From Mytilisepta virgata (taxonomy: Eukaryota; Mollusca; Bivalvia; Mytilida; Mytilidae), in contig JAPWFG010000022.1 in assembly GCA_028015205.1 (NCBI GenBank), forward strand, positions 3,211,001 to 3,275,000: DNA of 64,000 nt, given 5' to 3'. The position numbers and the translations under genes were made by a program. Shown here piece after piece: positions 1-12,322 of the stretch (the first letter of the stretch is position 1; each line of letters opens with the position of its first letter). The notes under the pieces are model-generated. The model was not told the origin of the DNA, searched no databases, and worked only from the letters and a program-made list of their open reading frames with translations.

Positions 1-193
1 GGAAATAGAAAATGAAGTAAATATCTCCTAATTGTAACCCCTTTTATTGCACAGAAATTAGTTACAACAATTTTATAATTTAAACTCTTGTGACTCCAGT
101 TTTGAATGTATGTGTAATCCATAACATTTGTAATTATTTATATTCATAATGAAAATATGTTGCAATTTCCATTTTCCATGATAGAATTTCATC

Positions 194-374
194 ATCACCG
201 TATGGGAGCGACACCGGATATTGGTACTAGAACTGGTATCACCAAGGAAAAATAGTATTGAACTGTTACGTACGGCAACTTGGTACTAATGTTAACAAAT
301 AACAGTTCAATACTATTCTTGTTTGGAGGTACCAGTTCTAGTACCAATATCCGGTGTTCCTCCCATACGGTGAT
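194..374. mobile_element. Fold-back MITE-like element
   Basis: The two halves are inverted copies of about 75 bp. The left arm begins TCACCGTATGGGAG and the right arm ends CTCCCATACGGTGA, and both arms carry GGTACTAGAACTGGTA and AGTATTGAACTGTTA. Only about 30 bp separates the arms. There is no coding capacity, so this would be a non-autonomous DNA element. The flanks share TCAT-like bases but I cannot fix a target duplication or superfamily. Confidence 0.7.
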
Positions 375-3175
375 CATGAATACTTATATTTCAGAACTGT
401 CAATTTGATATGTCATCAGAATTGTTTGTTTATAAAATCTTCAGATGTATTAAATGATAAAAATGTTAAAATAAGATTTATTTGAATGAAAGAAACCTGT
501 AAAGTAATAAGTCCTTCTAATAGAGCATTTTTTAATAGAACAAAATGGTAATAACTAGCACTTGGTAATGTTGGTGTTAAAACCATGCATAAGCTCTCAG
601 CTAAAATATGTACACAAGACAGAGTTTTACATTGTTCTTATACAATATAATTTACAATGTCATACATCATACTGTAATGTAAATTTATAACTCATTATAA
701 TGTCCTTTATGTTTGAAAGTGATATTCATTAAACCCTATTACTATATGTTCATTCTATTGATTTAGGATATAAATCAGTTTTACATATTACTCTTTACAA
801 CCATTTCATCACATTTACAACCACATGCATATACATTGTATTACAAATCATATTAAATAGTTTAGAATTTCCATGGTTTTATGTCAATTTATAATCCATT
901 TGTCCAACAAAGATTGTAAGGTGATATAATGTGTTGACCATTTAGTCCATCTGTTCATTCAACTAACTTGTGTTAAATACAATGTCTTGGAATACAACTT
1001 ACAATATCACAAAAACCAAACCTCCAAATGATAAATGCCATTTAAGGTCATATATGTACCAATCAGAAATTTAAGATGGACCCACAACAGACATAAGCTC
1101 AACTTTTATTATTGTTCTTCAACTTGAAATCACCCTTAGAGCTTCAACCATGAAAAAAAGGCTCATACCTCATGAGTACATGTCAAATAATGCTATAACA
1201 ATGTCTTAATACATCATGGAAGTAATATCTCCAAAAAAACAAAAATAATGGGCGAATTCATTTTACAAACAGTATCATTTTTGCCAGACAAACAGAGTAG
1301 CAGATCATAACAACAAATATTATAGCCTTGCCACGAAAAAAAGTGCGCCCTATAGAGATCAGTTCGTCCGTGTTTCCAATACAAATCTTTTTCGAGCAAT
1401 AGCATTTTATACGACTGAAAAAATTTTACAGTCGTATTATGTTATAACGCAGTCGTCGTCTTCTGTGTACATTCAGTTTTTGTTGAATAACTTTTGTTAA
1501 ACTGTAGGGATCATTATGAAATTTTAAGACAAGGTTCCCTGGCACAAAAGGAAGCCTTCTATGGAATTAGAAAATTGGGGCTTACCCGTTTTAAAATTAG
1601 AGGCCAAAAAGGGCCAGATTTTGTCCTTTTGATCATAAAATGATAATTGTGAATAGCATGACAGTCTTTTATGTGTCCTTTTGAAATTATCTTTGCGATT
1701 TAAGTGCAAGCAGGCGAGACATCTTTTAGGGTCCACACATTTACTTAAGTTGTAGTATTTTTATATTTTGTCAGATGTTTACGGGATTTTTTTTCACTAG
1801 AATCCACTTGATGTAAGCTTTTAGTAGTATGTCAACAGATTTCATGTAGCTCTTACATTTTTAAAAGCTATAGGAGGTCAAAGAGGTTGAAATCACACTT
1901 TTTCAAAATATGTATACATTTTTTATTTTCATCAGATTTCAGCAGGATATGTTTCTAAGTCGAGCAAATAATTAAGTTTAGCAACTTATGAAGTCCACAC
2001 TTACTTTGAGTTCAGCAACTTATTAGGTTCACAGTCATATTATGTCAACACTTGCCTAAATGAACTGATGTTGTGGTATCCTGCTACGCTTTGCGGAGCC
2101 CCATTTTTCACATTTGAAGTTGGCTTCTTTACATTTAGCATGTGGATAAATCACCTCAAGGCGACCTCTTGTGTACCATGATTGGTGATCCTTGACCTTT
2201 GACATCAATCACATTCTTAATGACAAAGTCCTGTCCGGACTATAACCTTTTTTTCATATGAGCAAGGCTATTGATATTAGTTCAAGGGGACATGTCACGT
2301 ACAATGGTTGGTGACCTTTAAACTCGGGGGGATATGTCATATACCATGGTTGGTGATCTTTGACCTCAGGGTCACATTTTTGCTTTTCTATGGAAAATTC
2401 ATGTCTGAACTATAAGTTTTTAAAGTCGTATAATGGTATGGTGCAGTTGTCGTCGTTGGTAAACACTTTTGTTTTTAGCCTACAACTTAAGTTGTAGATG
2501 ACCATAACCCGAATCCTACACATGAAAAGAGGAATTATAGCCTCATTTATCTAGGTTATAGTATGATACATAATGAGTTAAGAGCAGTTCTGTCCAATTG
2601 TATTTAATGTATTTCCCTGTGTATAGCAAAGTTTTGTTCAGCAAACTATTATGTCCACATTTGCTTTATGTAAACACAACCAAAATGTAGCCCGATTACA
2701 ATTATGACCTGTTAAGACTACTTGAGCCTAATTTATTATATTTACAAAAACTATATGTAGATAGGAAATATATGTAAAAAAGTATTATTTGAAATCAAAT
2801 TACTCCAAAAATTAGCTTCTGGCACCCGAGTAAACAGCACCACAGTGCTTTGATTGTTTATTGTTTCCAAGAAAGGAATTGAATTGCTAAGCAGTTATTT
2901 TTCTAATTATTAAATTAGATTTAATAATTAAAAACGGTGGTTCTGATTATATCGTACTTGCCACATAAGTGTGTCTTTATTATTATTTTAATAGCATCAC
3001 TAACAGTGTTGTGGAGTTGTGGACCTTTTTTAAAGATACAGTGTACAATGAGTTGTGCCCTTCTTTTTGCCAGACCCCTTTAATGTAGTATCTCAATGCC
3101 AAGTTACGCATTATTTCATATGACAGCTTAAAATGAGGAGGTACTTGTATGCTGGATGTCGATCCCTATTACTAT
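375..3175. other. Non-coding stretch, weak repeats only
   Basis: I see no supportable gene. A direct repeat of about 30 bp with the core GCAGTCGTCGTC / GCAGTTGTCGTCG lies near 1431-1462 and 2423-2456. The interval between them includes repeated TGGTTGGTGA-CCTTTGAC phrases around 2170-2390. This looks like an old, decayed repeat family. Confidence 0.4.
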
Positions 3176-3297
3176 AGGGTTATTGCATGAATATTGGTGA
3201 ATATTGTCCCTAACAGAATATTATATTGCACGAGTTTGTGGGTGCAATTGATATTCTGCAAGGAATAATATTCACCAATATTCATGCAATAACCCTT
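3176..3297. mobile_element. Palindromic fold-back element
   Basis: AGGGTTATTGCATGAATATT at the left is the inverted match of AATATTCATGCAATAACCCT at the right. An inner inverted pair, CAGAATATTATATTGCAC and GTGCAATTGATATTCTG, makes almost the whole 120 bp fold back on itself. There is no ORF. It is probably a short MITE; the superfamily is not assigned. Confidence 0.65.
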
Positions 3298-3501
3298 TTA
3301 TTGTATAGCAGACCTTCAAAAATGAGAAAAAAGGGTTTTTTCGTCATTGATGACGTCACGATTTTGAAGTAATATGGGAATATACTACATGCTTACTTTG
3401 GTTACATTATGAAGGAAATAAATAATAGTACTTATGGATTATATATTCTTGATATCGAATGGCAATATAAATATTTATTTATTTGTCTATACAAATTTTA
3501 C

Positions 3502-3695
3502 CTGTCTGATACATGATCCTTGCCAATTCATATGTCTTAAAATTGTCATCGTCTGGTTCTTCTTTATTCCTCACTGCCTTTTCAATTCGTGTCCCCGACT
3601 TCCATGTTGGCCACATACAAGCATTCTTTCCTTTAAGCCAATTTTTTGGTATCACGGCTACTTCCTCTTTAAACTCTACTACTAAGTAATCTCCC
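3502..3695 (-). CDS. Internal exon, DUF4806-like protein (partial)
   Basis: On the minus strand a 194-nt open segment is bounded by a good acceptor (CCGTACAG|GGGAG) and a good donor (GACAG|GTAAAA). The translation, about 65 residues, reads GDYLVVEFKEEVAVIPKNWL, then a CMWP motif, and later KAVRNKEEP. A VVEF / VIP-W-L / WP / KAV-NKEEP pattern is what I remember from the N-terminal part of uncharacterised DUF4806-type proteins, some of which sit beside transposons. The match is from memory and no profile was run. It lies 134 bp downstream of the transposase on the same strand, so it could be a second gene of that transposon or a host exon. Neighbouring exons were not found. Confidence 0.55.
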
Positions 3696-3828
3696 CTGTA
3701 CGGATTAATAAATAATGATAGATGCAGAATACTGTATAGCAGTCACTCATAAAACCATTTTTCACATTAAACATCTTTCATGTTTCTGTCGATACAATAA
3801 AGAAACTGTACAGCAAGTACATGTCAAA

Positions 3829-5852
3829 TTACCAAGCACTGTCAGTGAATGGCATTGCAACAAATTCATTCCTTAATGGCAAAATAATATATTTTGTCTG
3901 GATTTCAGACAGTAGTCTAATAGAAATTCTGTTACTCAGTTCACTGACTATGTATATTCCCAGCAAATTAGAATCTAGAGGAGTATCAAAAAATGTTCGC
4001 ATTGAAGTAAATATTTTAAATGCAACATTAATTTCACCATTTCTTAAAATAATATTTTCGAGTTGGCCAATCTGACCATCAATAAGTATATAACGATCAC
4101 AGCGCCTAAGACTTAAAACATATTTTTCAAGTTTGACAGACTTAAACTGAGTACAGTTAGATCCATTGAAACCAACAGGAAGTGGACCAGAATCATGTTC
4201 TTGTCTTAGATCAGGAGAAGATTTTTCACAATTGGTAGTTGTTTTTTCAGAAAGTCGGCGAATAATCTGTTGAAGTGGAAATGATGGTTTTCGAACCATT
4301 TTCTTTATCTTCATCAAGTAATTTTCAAACGGAAAAGATGAAATGTTGTCAAGCGAACCAAATTTTTGTGCATCTGCTGACAAATGAAGTAGGCCATGTA
4401 CATTGTACACAAGATTGTCATTTCCATACAGTTGCCCAAAATGTTGCACAAAGGCCAATAGCAGATTTTGAACATATTCACTATAATGTTGAACAAGATA
4501 CGAATTTAAAAGAATGTGTAAGCTAACAGATAAAAGCATAAAATTTTTGTACATTATCTCATGTATATACTGGCCTAAGACAACTGGACCAGTGTAAAGC
4601 AAAAACTGACGAAATTCTGTTGCTTTCCATCTGTCTATTTCTGAAAAGCCCCTTGGCTTTCTTGCAAATTCACTAGGGATATAACTACGTAAACTGTACA
4701 ATGAGCTGGAGATTTGGTTTTTAATAGTTCCACCCAATCTAAATTTCAAGTTTCCTTTCAGCCATGAAAGTATTAAACGTTTAACAACTCCAAGACAAAC
4801 TAAGTGCATGTAGTCGATAGGAAACTGAGAAACCATCCCAATATGCCTTCCATAGGTGATGGACCCTTATGATGATCTTCATAAGTCCTATTAGTGAAGT
4901 CCAAGTCTGATCTTACAGGTGAATTGACTTCTGGGTAAGTTATTTTGCCTAACCAGACCCCATTTTGAATGCATTTATCACATCCATGATATCCAGAATA
5001 TTGTTTTACATTTTTAATAAAGGCTCGTGCCGGAGAATCACAGATTATAGAAGACAGTATGATGTTGAAATTTTGCTCCATATAGTGAATACCTTGCATT
5101 TTAAGTTCATTTACTTCTTCAATTAATGCACTGAGATAATTTGAAACATCTGAAGGTTTAGAATTGCCATAGAATAGCCCTATAATAAATGGTTCCCCTT
5201 TTCCTATATTTTCTATTCTTCCAAGTATTGGCCAAAATTGTCCACTTGAGCTTTTAAACAAAGGAAGGCCATCCATATTCAACTGAATTTTTACAGATGT
5301 ATCAACATCCAAAATGTCAGGTTGTGCAGATAAAACATCTTGAATTCCAGATTTTAATCCAAAATGATAATACTGTCCACCACATTTGTTTTCGATTTCA
5401 TAAGAAATTTTAGTTCCAAGCAGTGTTCTAGGATCTTTTGGTAGATCTTTTATACAAGGTCTCAAAATTAAAAGAAGTTTTGCAAGCGATACATTTGGGA
5501 TATCACATTCAACAGCCCAATTTGCCAACTGTTCTCTAATTCCTTCATTATTATCGCTATCTTCCGACTCCTCTTCCGAATCGCTAAGAAGATAATATGA
5601 AGAATTGCATTCGGCTTCAATATCACAAATATCATTTTCATTTATTGGTAGTTCATCTCCATCTTCAAATACAACATTATGATCATTTGAAATATGTGAA
5701 TTATCAGAAGAAACCTGCTGATCATCATCACTGTCATCATCAGACTGAGGTATTTCAACATTAGATTCACTTTCTAAATTCTCATTTTCTATTTCAGCAA
5801 TATGTTTGTTTACATTTCTGCCCACTCGTCTTCGCTTAGTCCAGTATGACAT
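3829..5852 (-). pseudogene. CACTA/EnSpm-like DDE transposase, frameshifted
   Basis: Two overlapping minus-strand frames (5852-4800 and 4836-3829) together make one protein of about 670 residues. The start ATG at 5852 follows an AATAATAG acceptor-like sequence. An acidic, low-complexity N-terminal 100 residues precede the catalytic region. That region contains NMDGLPLFKSS (first acidic residue), ICDSPARAF (second), a GCDKC pair, and after the break FPIDYMHLVCLGVVKRL. This order of D-G-x-P-x-F, D-x-P-A-R, G-C-x-x-C and D-x-M-H-L is the CACTA/EnSpm pattern. The frame changes near 4820-4836, consistent with loss or gain of one base. Terminal inverted repeats were not found. It is likely an inactive copy, although a short intron or programmed shift is not excluded. 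Confidence 0.65.
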
Positions 5853-5939
5853 TTTCTATTATTACATGTAACAGTGCATATTCAATAACTGAAATTTAGA
5901 TATATTTTTTTAATATTATTTCAAACATGAAATCCACCT

Positions 5940-6358
5940 TAAAGACTACGGTATAAAAAAATAAATAAAAACAAATGTTTACTCTTCATTACCAGTAATT
6001 TAATATATTACAACCCTATCTTACAAATGTACCTTAAAATTAAAAATTGACCCCCTTTTGACCCCTCACATTGTAAGTAGGTCACAGTGACCTTTTTAAC
6101 ACATTTTTTCACATTTGGTTAAAGTAATTTTCATTATGAGTAATTTGATATATTACAACCCAACCTCAACTTAAAATTTAAAATTGACCCCTTATGTAAG
6201 TCACAGTGACATACTTTTCTATCAATCCAATTGTCATCCCCAAAGGGTCCTGCATACTAAATAATACTTTCCTACTATATGCACATGAAAGATGACACAG
6301 ACGCAACACCGACAGAGCGAACAGACTATCCTGACTTCTTAAAAAGTTGTCAGGATAA
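5940..6358. repeat. Repeat with terminal stem-loop
   Basis: Non-coding sequence with two similar blocks (near 5990-6110 and 6120-6210) sharing ATTTGATATATTACAACCC-like and GGTCACAGTGACC-like phrases. It ends in a GACAGAGCGAACAGAC run and a stem-loop in which TATCCTGAC pairs with GTCAGGATA (6327-6356). The architecture matches four other repeats in this window. Confidence 0.5.
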
Positions 6359-6602
6359 AAACGCTAGAAGGTCACCACACGGACTATATTACAACAGGGG
6401 GCAAAAACAGTTCCAATGAATCAATGTGCTCAGTATTATATATACATGTTCATCGGTATATTGATTATGATATAACATTAACTGTTTTGTTAGAGTAAAA
6501 TGAAAAAATCATCCTTTGAAAATGAAATACTATGTGACAGGAGGTTATTGGATAGTTTGTAGACTTCGCAATTGCTACAGGAAAATCAAAAAATCAAATA
6601 AG

Positions 6603-6970
6603 TTTCAATTTGAAAATGAATAATCTGATAACTTTATCAATTAAAGCTCGTTTTAATCAAATATATTATTATTTAACTTCACCCTTCTTTGTTCAGGAGA
6701 TATACCTTTCTCCTGGTAAAGCAAAGGGATCGGTAAAGCATATGGTTATTATTTTTTTAATTAAAAATTATTTTCTTTTACAAATTTTAGGAAAAGAAAA
6801 AGCAAAAGATTTTTAATTTGAAAATAAATAATCATTATCTGATAATTTTATCACTTAAAGCTGATTTTAATCAAATTTATGATGATTTATTTTACTTCAC
6901 CCTTCTTTGTTCAGGAGATAAAAGGATCGATATCACCTTTCTCCCAATAAAGCAAAGGGATCTTTGAATT
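6603..6970. repeat. Diverged ~205-bp tandem duplication
   Basis: Two consecutive blocks share CTTCACCCTTCTTTGTTCAG, a GAGATA-CACCTTTCTCC phrase and AAAGCAAAGGGATC. The second copy starts near 6817 and has small insertions. There is no coding potential. Confidence 0.55.
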
Positions 6971-7044
6971 AAATATTTTTTTGTATTATAAATAAAATTT
7001 TAAAAAAACGTACAATGTAACAAGACTTACCTAACAATTCAATG

Positions 7045-7514
7045 TTAAAATGATTTTTTAATTCGGTTAATCCGTCTTTGTAATAAATTCATCTCTTGAA
7101 ACTTTATATACAAGGGGTCTCTTTCAATTTCATCTAAATTGTATCTAAGGTGCTTTCCTTTTACTTTTCTAATCTCAGAAATAAGAGCGTCTGTTGATGA
7201 AACTTTTGAAGCTGCTTCACTTTGATTATCTTTAGAACTACAGGAATTATTTTCAAAGATATTTGATGAACTTATTTCACTGCAAGTATTTTCTGATTTC
7301 TCATTTGTTTTTTCACTTCCAAAAACAACTGAATTTTTTTCACTTTTTTGCTGGCTATTCAATATTTCATCACAACTACTCTCCTTTACAGTTTGAAGTG
7401 CTAGTTGTCTTTTCTTTTCTTTCTTTTGTTGTTTTTGCCTTTTTCTGTATGCTCTTTTGCATTCAATATTGTGACGACCCATTTTTAAACTGCCATGATG
7501 ACACTCAAATCTGA
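7045..7514 (-). CDS. Exon of a basic, low-complexity protein
   Basis: The open frame follows an acceptor (TATGTGTTCAG|ATTTGAG). The likely first methionine is MGRHNIECKRAYRKRQKQQ. The N-terminus is strongly basic (KRAYRKRQ, KKEKKR), the middle is Ser/Asn/Glu-rich, and the end reads LRYNLDEIERDPLYIKFQEM followed by a basic tail. The stop at 7045 is followed within 15 bases by a consensus donor (TTAG|GTAAGT), which suggests that the real frame continues after an indel in an A-run or that the donor lies in the 3-prime UTR. It lies about 1.2 kb upstream of the transposase on the same strand and could be a companion DNA-binding protein of that transposon. No family was recognised. Confidence 0.4.
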
Positions 7515-7859
7515 ACACATAAAACAAGAGCATTAATTTAATGTCACTCATAACTCATTTACTGGTAAAGGTTTATATGTTTCCCTGTTATATCATACAT
7601 GTATATGGATCCAGTTGGTAAAAATGACTATACCGTACTATGAGTAATTGCCAGTAAGATTTTTTGGGTTGCTGTGGTCTATGATGTTGGTTGAACGGGA
7701 GGGAAGTTTTATTTTTAGTAATGGCGGCCAACCTGGTCAGTGGTCAAATGATTAGACACAATTTGGTCCAAATTAGCTTCATAAATTCAAAAGTGGCCAA
7801 TCTTGGGATCAAAAATTGTAATGGCTAGATTGAAATGTTGTAATTACAAATGTACATGA

Positions 7860-8229
7860 GTGAGTGAGTGTATGTTGTTTAACGCCAAGTGAGCAATATT
7901 TCAGCTATATCATGGCGAGAACAAGACTAACGTGTACTGCGAGCTTTCTTATGTCTGCCTTGGACTAGACCAACACGCTGGGCTGGATTTTCATAGTGCC
8001 AGCACACTGGAGTGACTATCCGCAGTTAGACATGTCACCCCACTCGGACACATTATTCTGACTCCGAGCCGACCAGTCCTTGTCCTATCTCCATAATGCT
8101 GCGTGCTTAGCGGAGAAGCAACAAGTACCAATTTTAATTAAGGTCTTTGGTTTGACCCGACCGGGGATCGAACCCCCGATCTCCCGCACTCCAGGCGAGC
8201 ACGCTACCAATTACGCCACGGAGGCGGTC
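7860..8229 (-). mobile_element. tRNA-derived SINE with LINE-like 3-prime tail
   Basis: On the minus strand the element starts with a tRNA-like head: A-box-like TGGCGTAATTGG (8207-8218) and a perfect B box GGTTCGATCCC (8164-8174). A conserved body follows, then a tail GTTCTCGCCATGATAT...GGCGTTAAA and an (ACTC)n end. It is flanked by perfect 13-bp direct repeats CAAATGTACATGA at 7847-7859 and 8230-8242. The tail matches the 3-prime ends of the LINEs near 52990 and 63395. The head would drive RNA polymerase III transcription. It resembles SINEs known from molluscs (V-SINE/RUDI type), from memory. Confidence 0.9.
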
Positions 8230-8242
8230 CAAATGTACATGA

Positions 8243-10361
8243 ACAGAACTTTTAATTTCGAGTCTTCTGTAGGTCACAACCCAATATTTAAACTGAGTTC
8301 TTTTTTTTTAGTAATGGTGCCATCTTGATTAAAGGGTCGGACTCTACTGGGACATCAAACTTTTGGAAGAAGGTCGGTCGCCCAAGAACCTTTCATGCTA
8401 ACTTTGGTCGTTATTGGCTTTTTACATGTAGATTCATCAGAGAAAATTTTTTAATCATTTTTTCCTAAAATTTTCTATTTTTAGTAACAATGGCCATTCT
8501 GGGAAAAATATGCTAACGGCAAAGTTGAATGGTCTTATTACAACAAAATTCAATAGAACTTTTATTTTCAAGTCTTAATTTTTAATGATCAAGTCTTCTG
8601 ATATGTCACAATCCTGTGTTTGATTAAGTTCTAGTTTTAGTAATGGAAGCCATTTTAGTTGATGGGTTGTGCACCACTGACGAAAATGCCCATCTTGAAT
8701 AATAAATTTGGTACAACTGATGTTTGTTTTTATAATACATTATAACAAGGTCATAAAAGGTCAATGGGCGTAAAAATGGTTACCTGTTCAGATCTGTTCA
8801 TGAAGAGCAGTCCGAGTGAAATAGCTGTATTAATATACTATTTTGTTAGAAACGTAGAGACCTTACACGAACATTGTAACAGTTAGGGACACAAATTATA
8901 TTTTTAAGAACATACAGCATCATTTCAAATAGAAGTGGAGGTCGAGGAACCAGACTAATTTCCCTTGCTCCTGTTGTTTATCTGATAACCAAATTCCAAT
9001 CGAACAGAGAACTTCCGGTAAAAATGTCGAAATGGAAATTGGTCTATACTATAGCTACTTTCATCATGATATCACATTATAGCCTTCCTATAAAAATTAT
9101 TACATGATCTTGCAAAAAACAATATAAAGGTTGTTTTTGTTTGATTATGAAATGTACTACCGATAATGAATATCAGTTAACTTAAACCAACTAACCATTG
9201 ATTAGTTTGGCCGGAAACTAACCATGTTACATGTAACGCCGAATAAATTAAATACCCCCCCCCCTTTTTTTTAAAATAAGTAATTTTAAGTTCCCCATCC
9301 TTACCATTAAATGCTGATGCATGGTGTTTGGATATTATTTTCTCACTCTGTCAGATTATACCAACATTATTGCTACTGAGTGGCAGACTATAGTGTCTGC
9401 TGCTGCAGGAGAGATCAGTCTTAGTAACCGACATTTTCAGGTCATGTGATCAATATCACGTGATGCCAGTTTAAACCTAAACCGAATAATCCAGTCGTGA
9501 TAGAGGGCGCATAATAACATTAAAAAAGTACATTTTAACAAAAACTCACATATTAATTTTACTAATAAAATATGATTTTTTAATACAACACAAACAGTAG
9601 CCCTATCGATCAGTACGATCGAAAATTATATTTTTGAAAATGCGGGTTTACAAAAGTATCAGAATTCAGCTGTTTGTTCTTTAAATTTCTCGAAAATCAG
9701 AGACATATACAACTGTATACATATGTCTCTTGAAAAACGACTATATGCAAAACGATAATTTCCGGTCGCAACCGAGGAACAACAACATTCGGGCATATCA
9801 AAATTCGTGTAAAACCAAGGATTTAATATATAGTATTTACTATATAAAACTGCAATTTTCGTAAAAATTAATTAAGCAACATAATTATACTCACATTTTC
9901 TTTATGTTGTTGGTATAAATGCGGTCTTTAAGCGAATTAAATTATCTGATTATATTCTTCAAAATGGCGACTGTGCAGTTCCAGAGACAAAGGATGCTAA
10001 GACTGGCGCGAAATACTTCGGAAATTTGATACACGTCATCATCAGCCACCACGAGGGTTAAACCCTTATCACTCATAAAATATGTGTAAACAAAAGATCG
10101 TTTGGATTATAGTTAATTAGGGCAGATCAGTCAGCCTAAGGAAAGCGTCTATATTTGATATATAAAAAAAAAACAGTTTAGAACATTACGTGTTTACATA
10201 AATACAAAAATGATCAAATTATCAAACTTTAAATTGAATACAACCTTAGTTCATCACAAATTATTTTATTTTTTTTTAAATTACACTTCTCTGTTAAGAA
10301 AAAATGAATGCATGCGTTCAGTAGCAATGAACTGTACCCAATGAACATCGAAAAAAAAACT
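8243..10361. other. Non-coding stretch
   Basis: No exon with splice borders or recognisable protein was seen. There is a C-run followed by a T-run near 9256-9272 and several degenerate phrases about TTTTTAGTAATGG-CCATTTTG around 7710, 8310, 8480 and 8635, which look like an old tandem family. Otherwise I see nothing. Confidence 0.35.
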
Positions 10362-10617
10362 GTTGGCAGAATGTTGTTGGACCAATGTTGGGCCATTGCC
10401 TGGAAAATGACAGTTGGTATATCAGCATTGGACCAACGTTGGGCCAATAATGACAAGACAACAGTTGGAAAACCATTGTTGGGGCCAACGTTGGTCCAAC
10501 AACGACAAAATGACAGTTGGTGAATATGCATTGGGCCAACACCGACATGCCAACGCCAACCATCTACCAACGATGCCAACAGTTTCCCAACGTTGGCCCA
10601 AAATAGTATTGTTATCT
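10362..10617. repeat. Degenerate CCAACGTTGG repeat cluster
   Basis: The motif TTGGGCCAA / CCAACGTTGG and its variants recur about every 25-35 bp, alternating with ATGACAGTTGG. The core is self-complementary. Apparent ORFs here on both strands are by-products of the repeat. Confidence 0.6.
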
Positions 10618-10638
10618 GGGTAATACATGGTAAAATCT

Positions 10639-10736
10639 GTATCACATGCTGTATCAACCCGAGAAACCAATATCAGCCAGGGGGCCTTGGCCCGAGGGCT
10701 GATATTTGTCGAGGTTGATACAGCATGTGATACAAA
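10639..10736. mobile_element. Near-perfect palindrome, fold-back element
   Basis: TGTATCACATGCTGTATCAA on the left pairs with TTGATACAGCATGTGATACA on the right. Inside, AATATCAGCC pairs with GGCTGATATT, centred on GGCCTTGGCC at about 10687. The whole unit can form a single hairpin of about 45 bp. It is non-coding. Confidence 0.75.
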
Positions 10737-11354
10737 TAACAAAAAAAAATACAAAAAAGTAAAATTGAAAAAAAAAATGAAAAAAAGCTATGTGATAAAG
10801 GGTAAGCCATGTGATAGACATGCGATAAAGGGGTGTGATAAAGGGTGCGCATCAAAGTTGAGCGATTCGGATTAAACAGCAGGGTATTTATCAAATATTC
10901 AAAACTACTATTTACTACTAAATATATGATAAAATGTAATAAACATCAAAACAAACTATATCTATATACTTTTAAACAAATTTATTGTTATTATTTAACA
11001 ATCCCGAAGTTAACACACTTCATGTACATGTAACTGTAATATGTAGCTTTTCAGTATTATAACAAATATACATGTATATAGTGATGACAGAAATGCATGC
11101 AACATATGTAAATTCAGTTTTTAAGTCATACATGTATGAAATTTCTGGAAATGGAAATCAAGTTTCTAGCTATATGTACATGTAGCTCCTAGCTTTACAT
11201 CGATCATCATGTTTATGAACAAATTATTAGAAATGTAATGATAGCGAAATTTTCTTGATAGAATGAACTGATTAGCTGAATTAATTAAAGCACATTATAA
11301 TCCAAAATATCAATATCACATAGAATATGTACATGAAAATTTAAGTAATGATTA
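10737..11354. other. AT-rich non-coding stretch
   Basis: An A-rich tract, then repeated GTGATAAAGGG phrases (10794-10850), then AT-rich sequence rich in ACATGTA. I see no gene. Confidence 0.3.
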
Positions 11355-11361
11355 AAATCGT

Positions 11362-11634
11362 AAACAAGAAATGCGTCCACAGTACACTAATACCCCACTC
11401 ACTATCATTTTCTATGTTCAGTGGACCATGAAATAGGAGTCATAACTCTAATTTGGCATTTAAAGTAGAAAGATATCATAGGGAACGTGTACTAAGTTTC
11501 AAGTTGATTGGACATCAACTTCATCAAGAACTACCTTGACCAAAACCTTTAACCTGAAGTTGGACGGACGAACGAACAGACATACGTACTGACCAGAAAA
11601 CATAATGCCCCACTACTATCGTAGGTGGGGCATA
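11362..11634. repeat. Short repeat with GACGGACG run and terminal hairpin
   Basis: It opens AACAAGAAATGCGTCCAC. Toward the end it has GGACGGACGAACGAACAGAC and closes with a stem-loop of TGCCCCACTAC and GTAGGTGGGGCA around 11605-11632. It is non-coding and shows the same head/run/hairpin plan as repeats ending at 6358, 25908, 28534 and 30960. Confidence 0.6.
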
Positions 11635-11636
11635 CA

Positions 11637-12322
11637 AATATTTCAATTCTTTACACCAGTCAGCATGCTTAAAGGGGGACCCAACACTTTGACTAAAATA
11701 GATTTTGCTCATTTAATTTTCATAAAATTTTGTGAAAATATTAATTTACTTTGATTAATTTTTGACAAATCAAATAAAATCTGGATTTTTTAACCATATA
11801 TAAAATTAATGAATTTAAGGGAATAATTATATTGGATACATAGCAGTTTGACAAATACTTATAATGATGATCATTCATTGAGATTTCTGTTATCTAATAC
11901 ATGTAGTATATGTGATTAAAATGGTCGGATAATGACTTAATTAATGTACAATAAGTATATTCATCAGATCTTTAATGTTTCTGAGGGGTATGACAGTCAC
12001 CACGCACACCTCTTCAAATCCTCAGGTATAACAACCTATATTTTTACATAAAAAACTAAGTATGTTGCGAAACAGCTCATGCGATAATAGGTAACAAGAA
12101 AAATAAATGGAAATGGTGAGCTGTCAAAAGGGGCGTAAGACGACTAAAATGTATAAAATACACCAGTCGAATAAAACCAAATATAAAATCGTTAAAAACA
12201 AACTAAAAAGTAAAAAATACTCAACGTTTCGATCAATATGGTCTTGATCACGAGTGTGAAAATAAAAAATAAAAATAAATAGGTGTTGACTCTTTGGAAC
12301 CCAGAGCAAGACTGAGTCCGTA
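11637..12322. other. Non-coding stretch left of LTR element 1
   Basis: AT-rich. Near 12222-12260 it contains CAACGTTTCGATCAATATGG followed by TCTTGATCACGAG, a phrase type I associate with ends of some retroelements; I cannot assign it. The last four bases, CGTA, are the probable target duplication of element 1. Confidence 0.3.

Noticed and set aside
8150..8229. A tRNA gene on the minus strand with A and B boxes
   Set aside because: It is the head of a 370-bp SINE with body, LINE-like tail and perfect target duplications, not a free tRNA gene.
10229..10754. Several overlapping ORFs on both strands
   Set aside because: They arise from the CCAACGTTGG repeat cluster and a palindrome.
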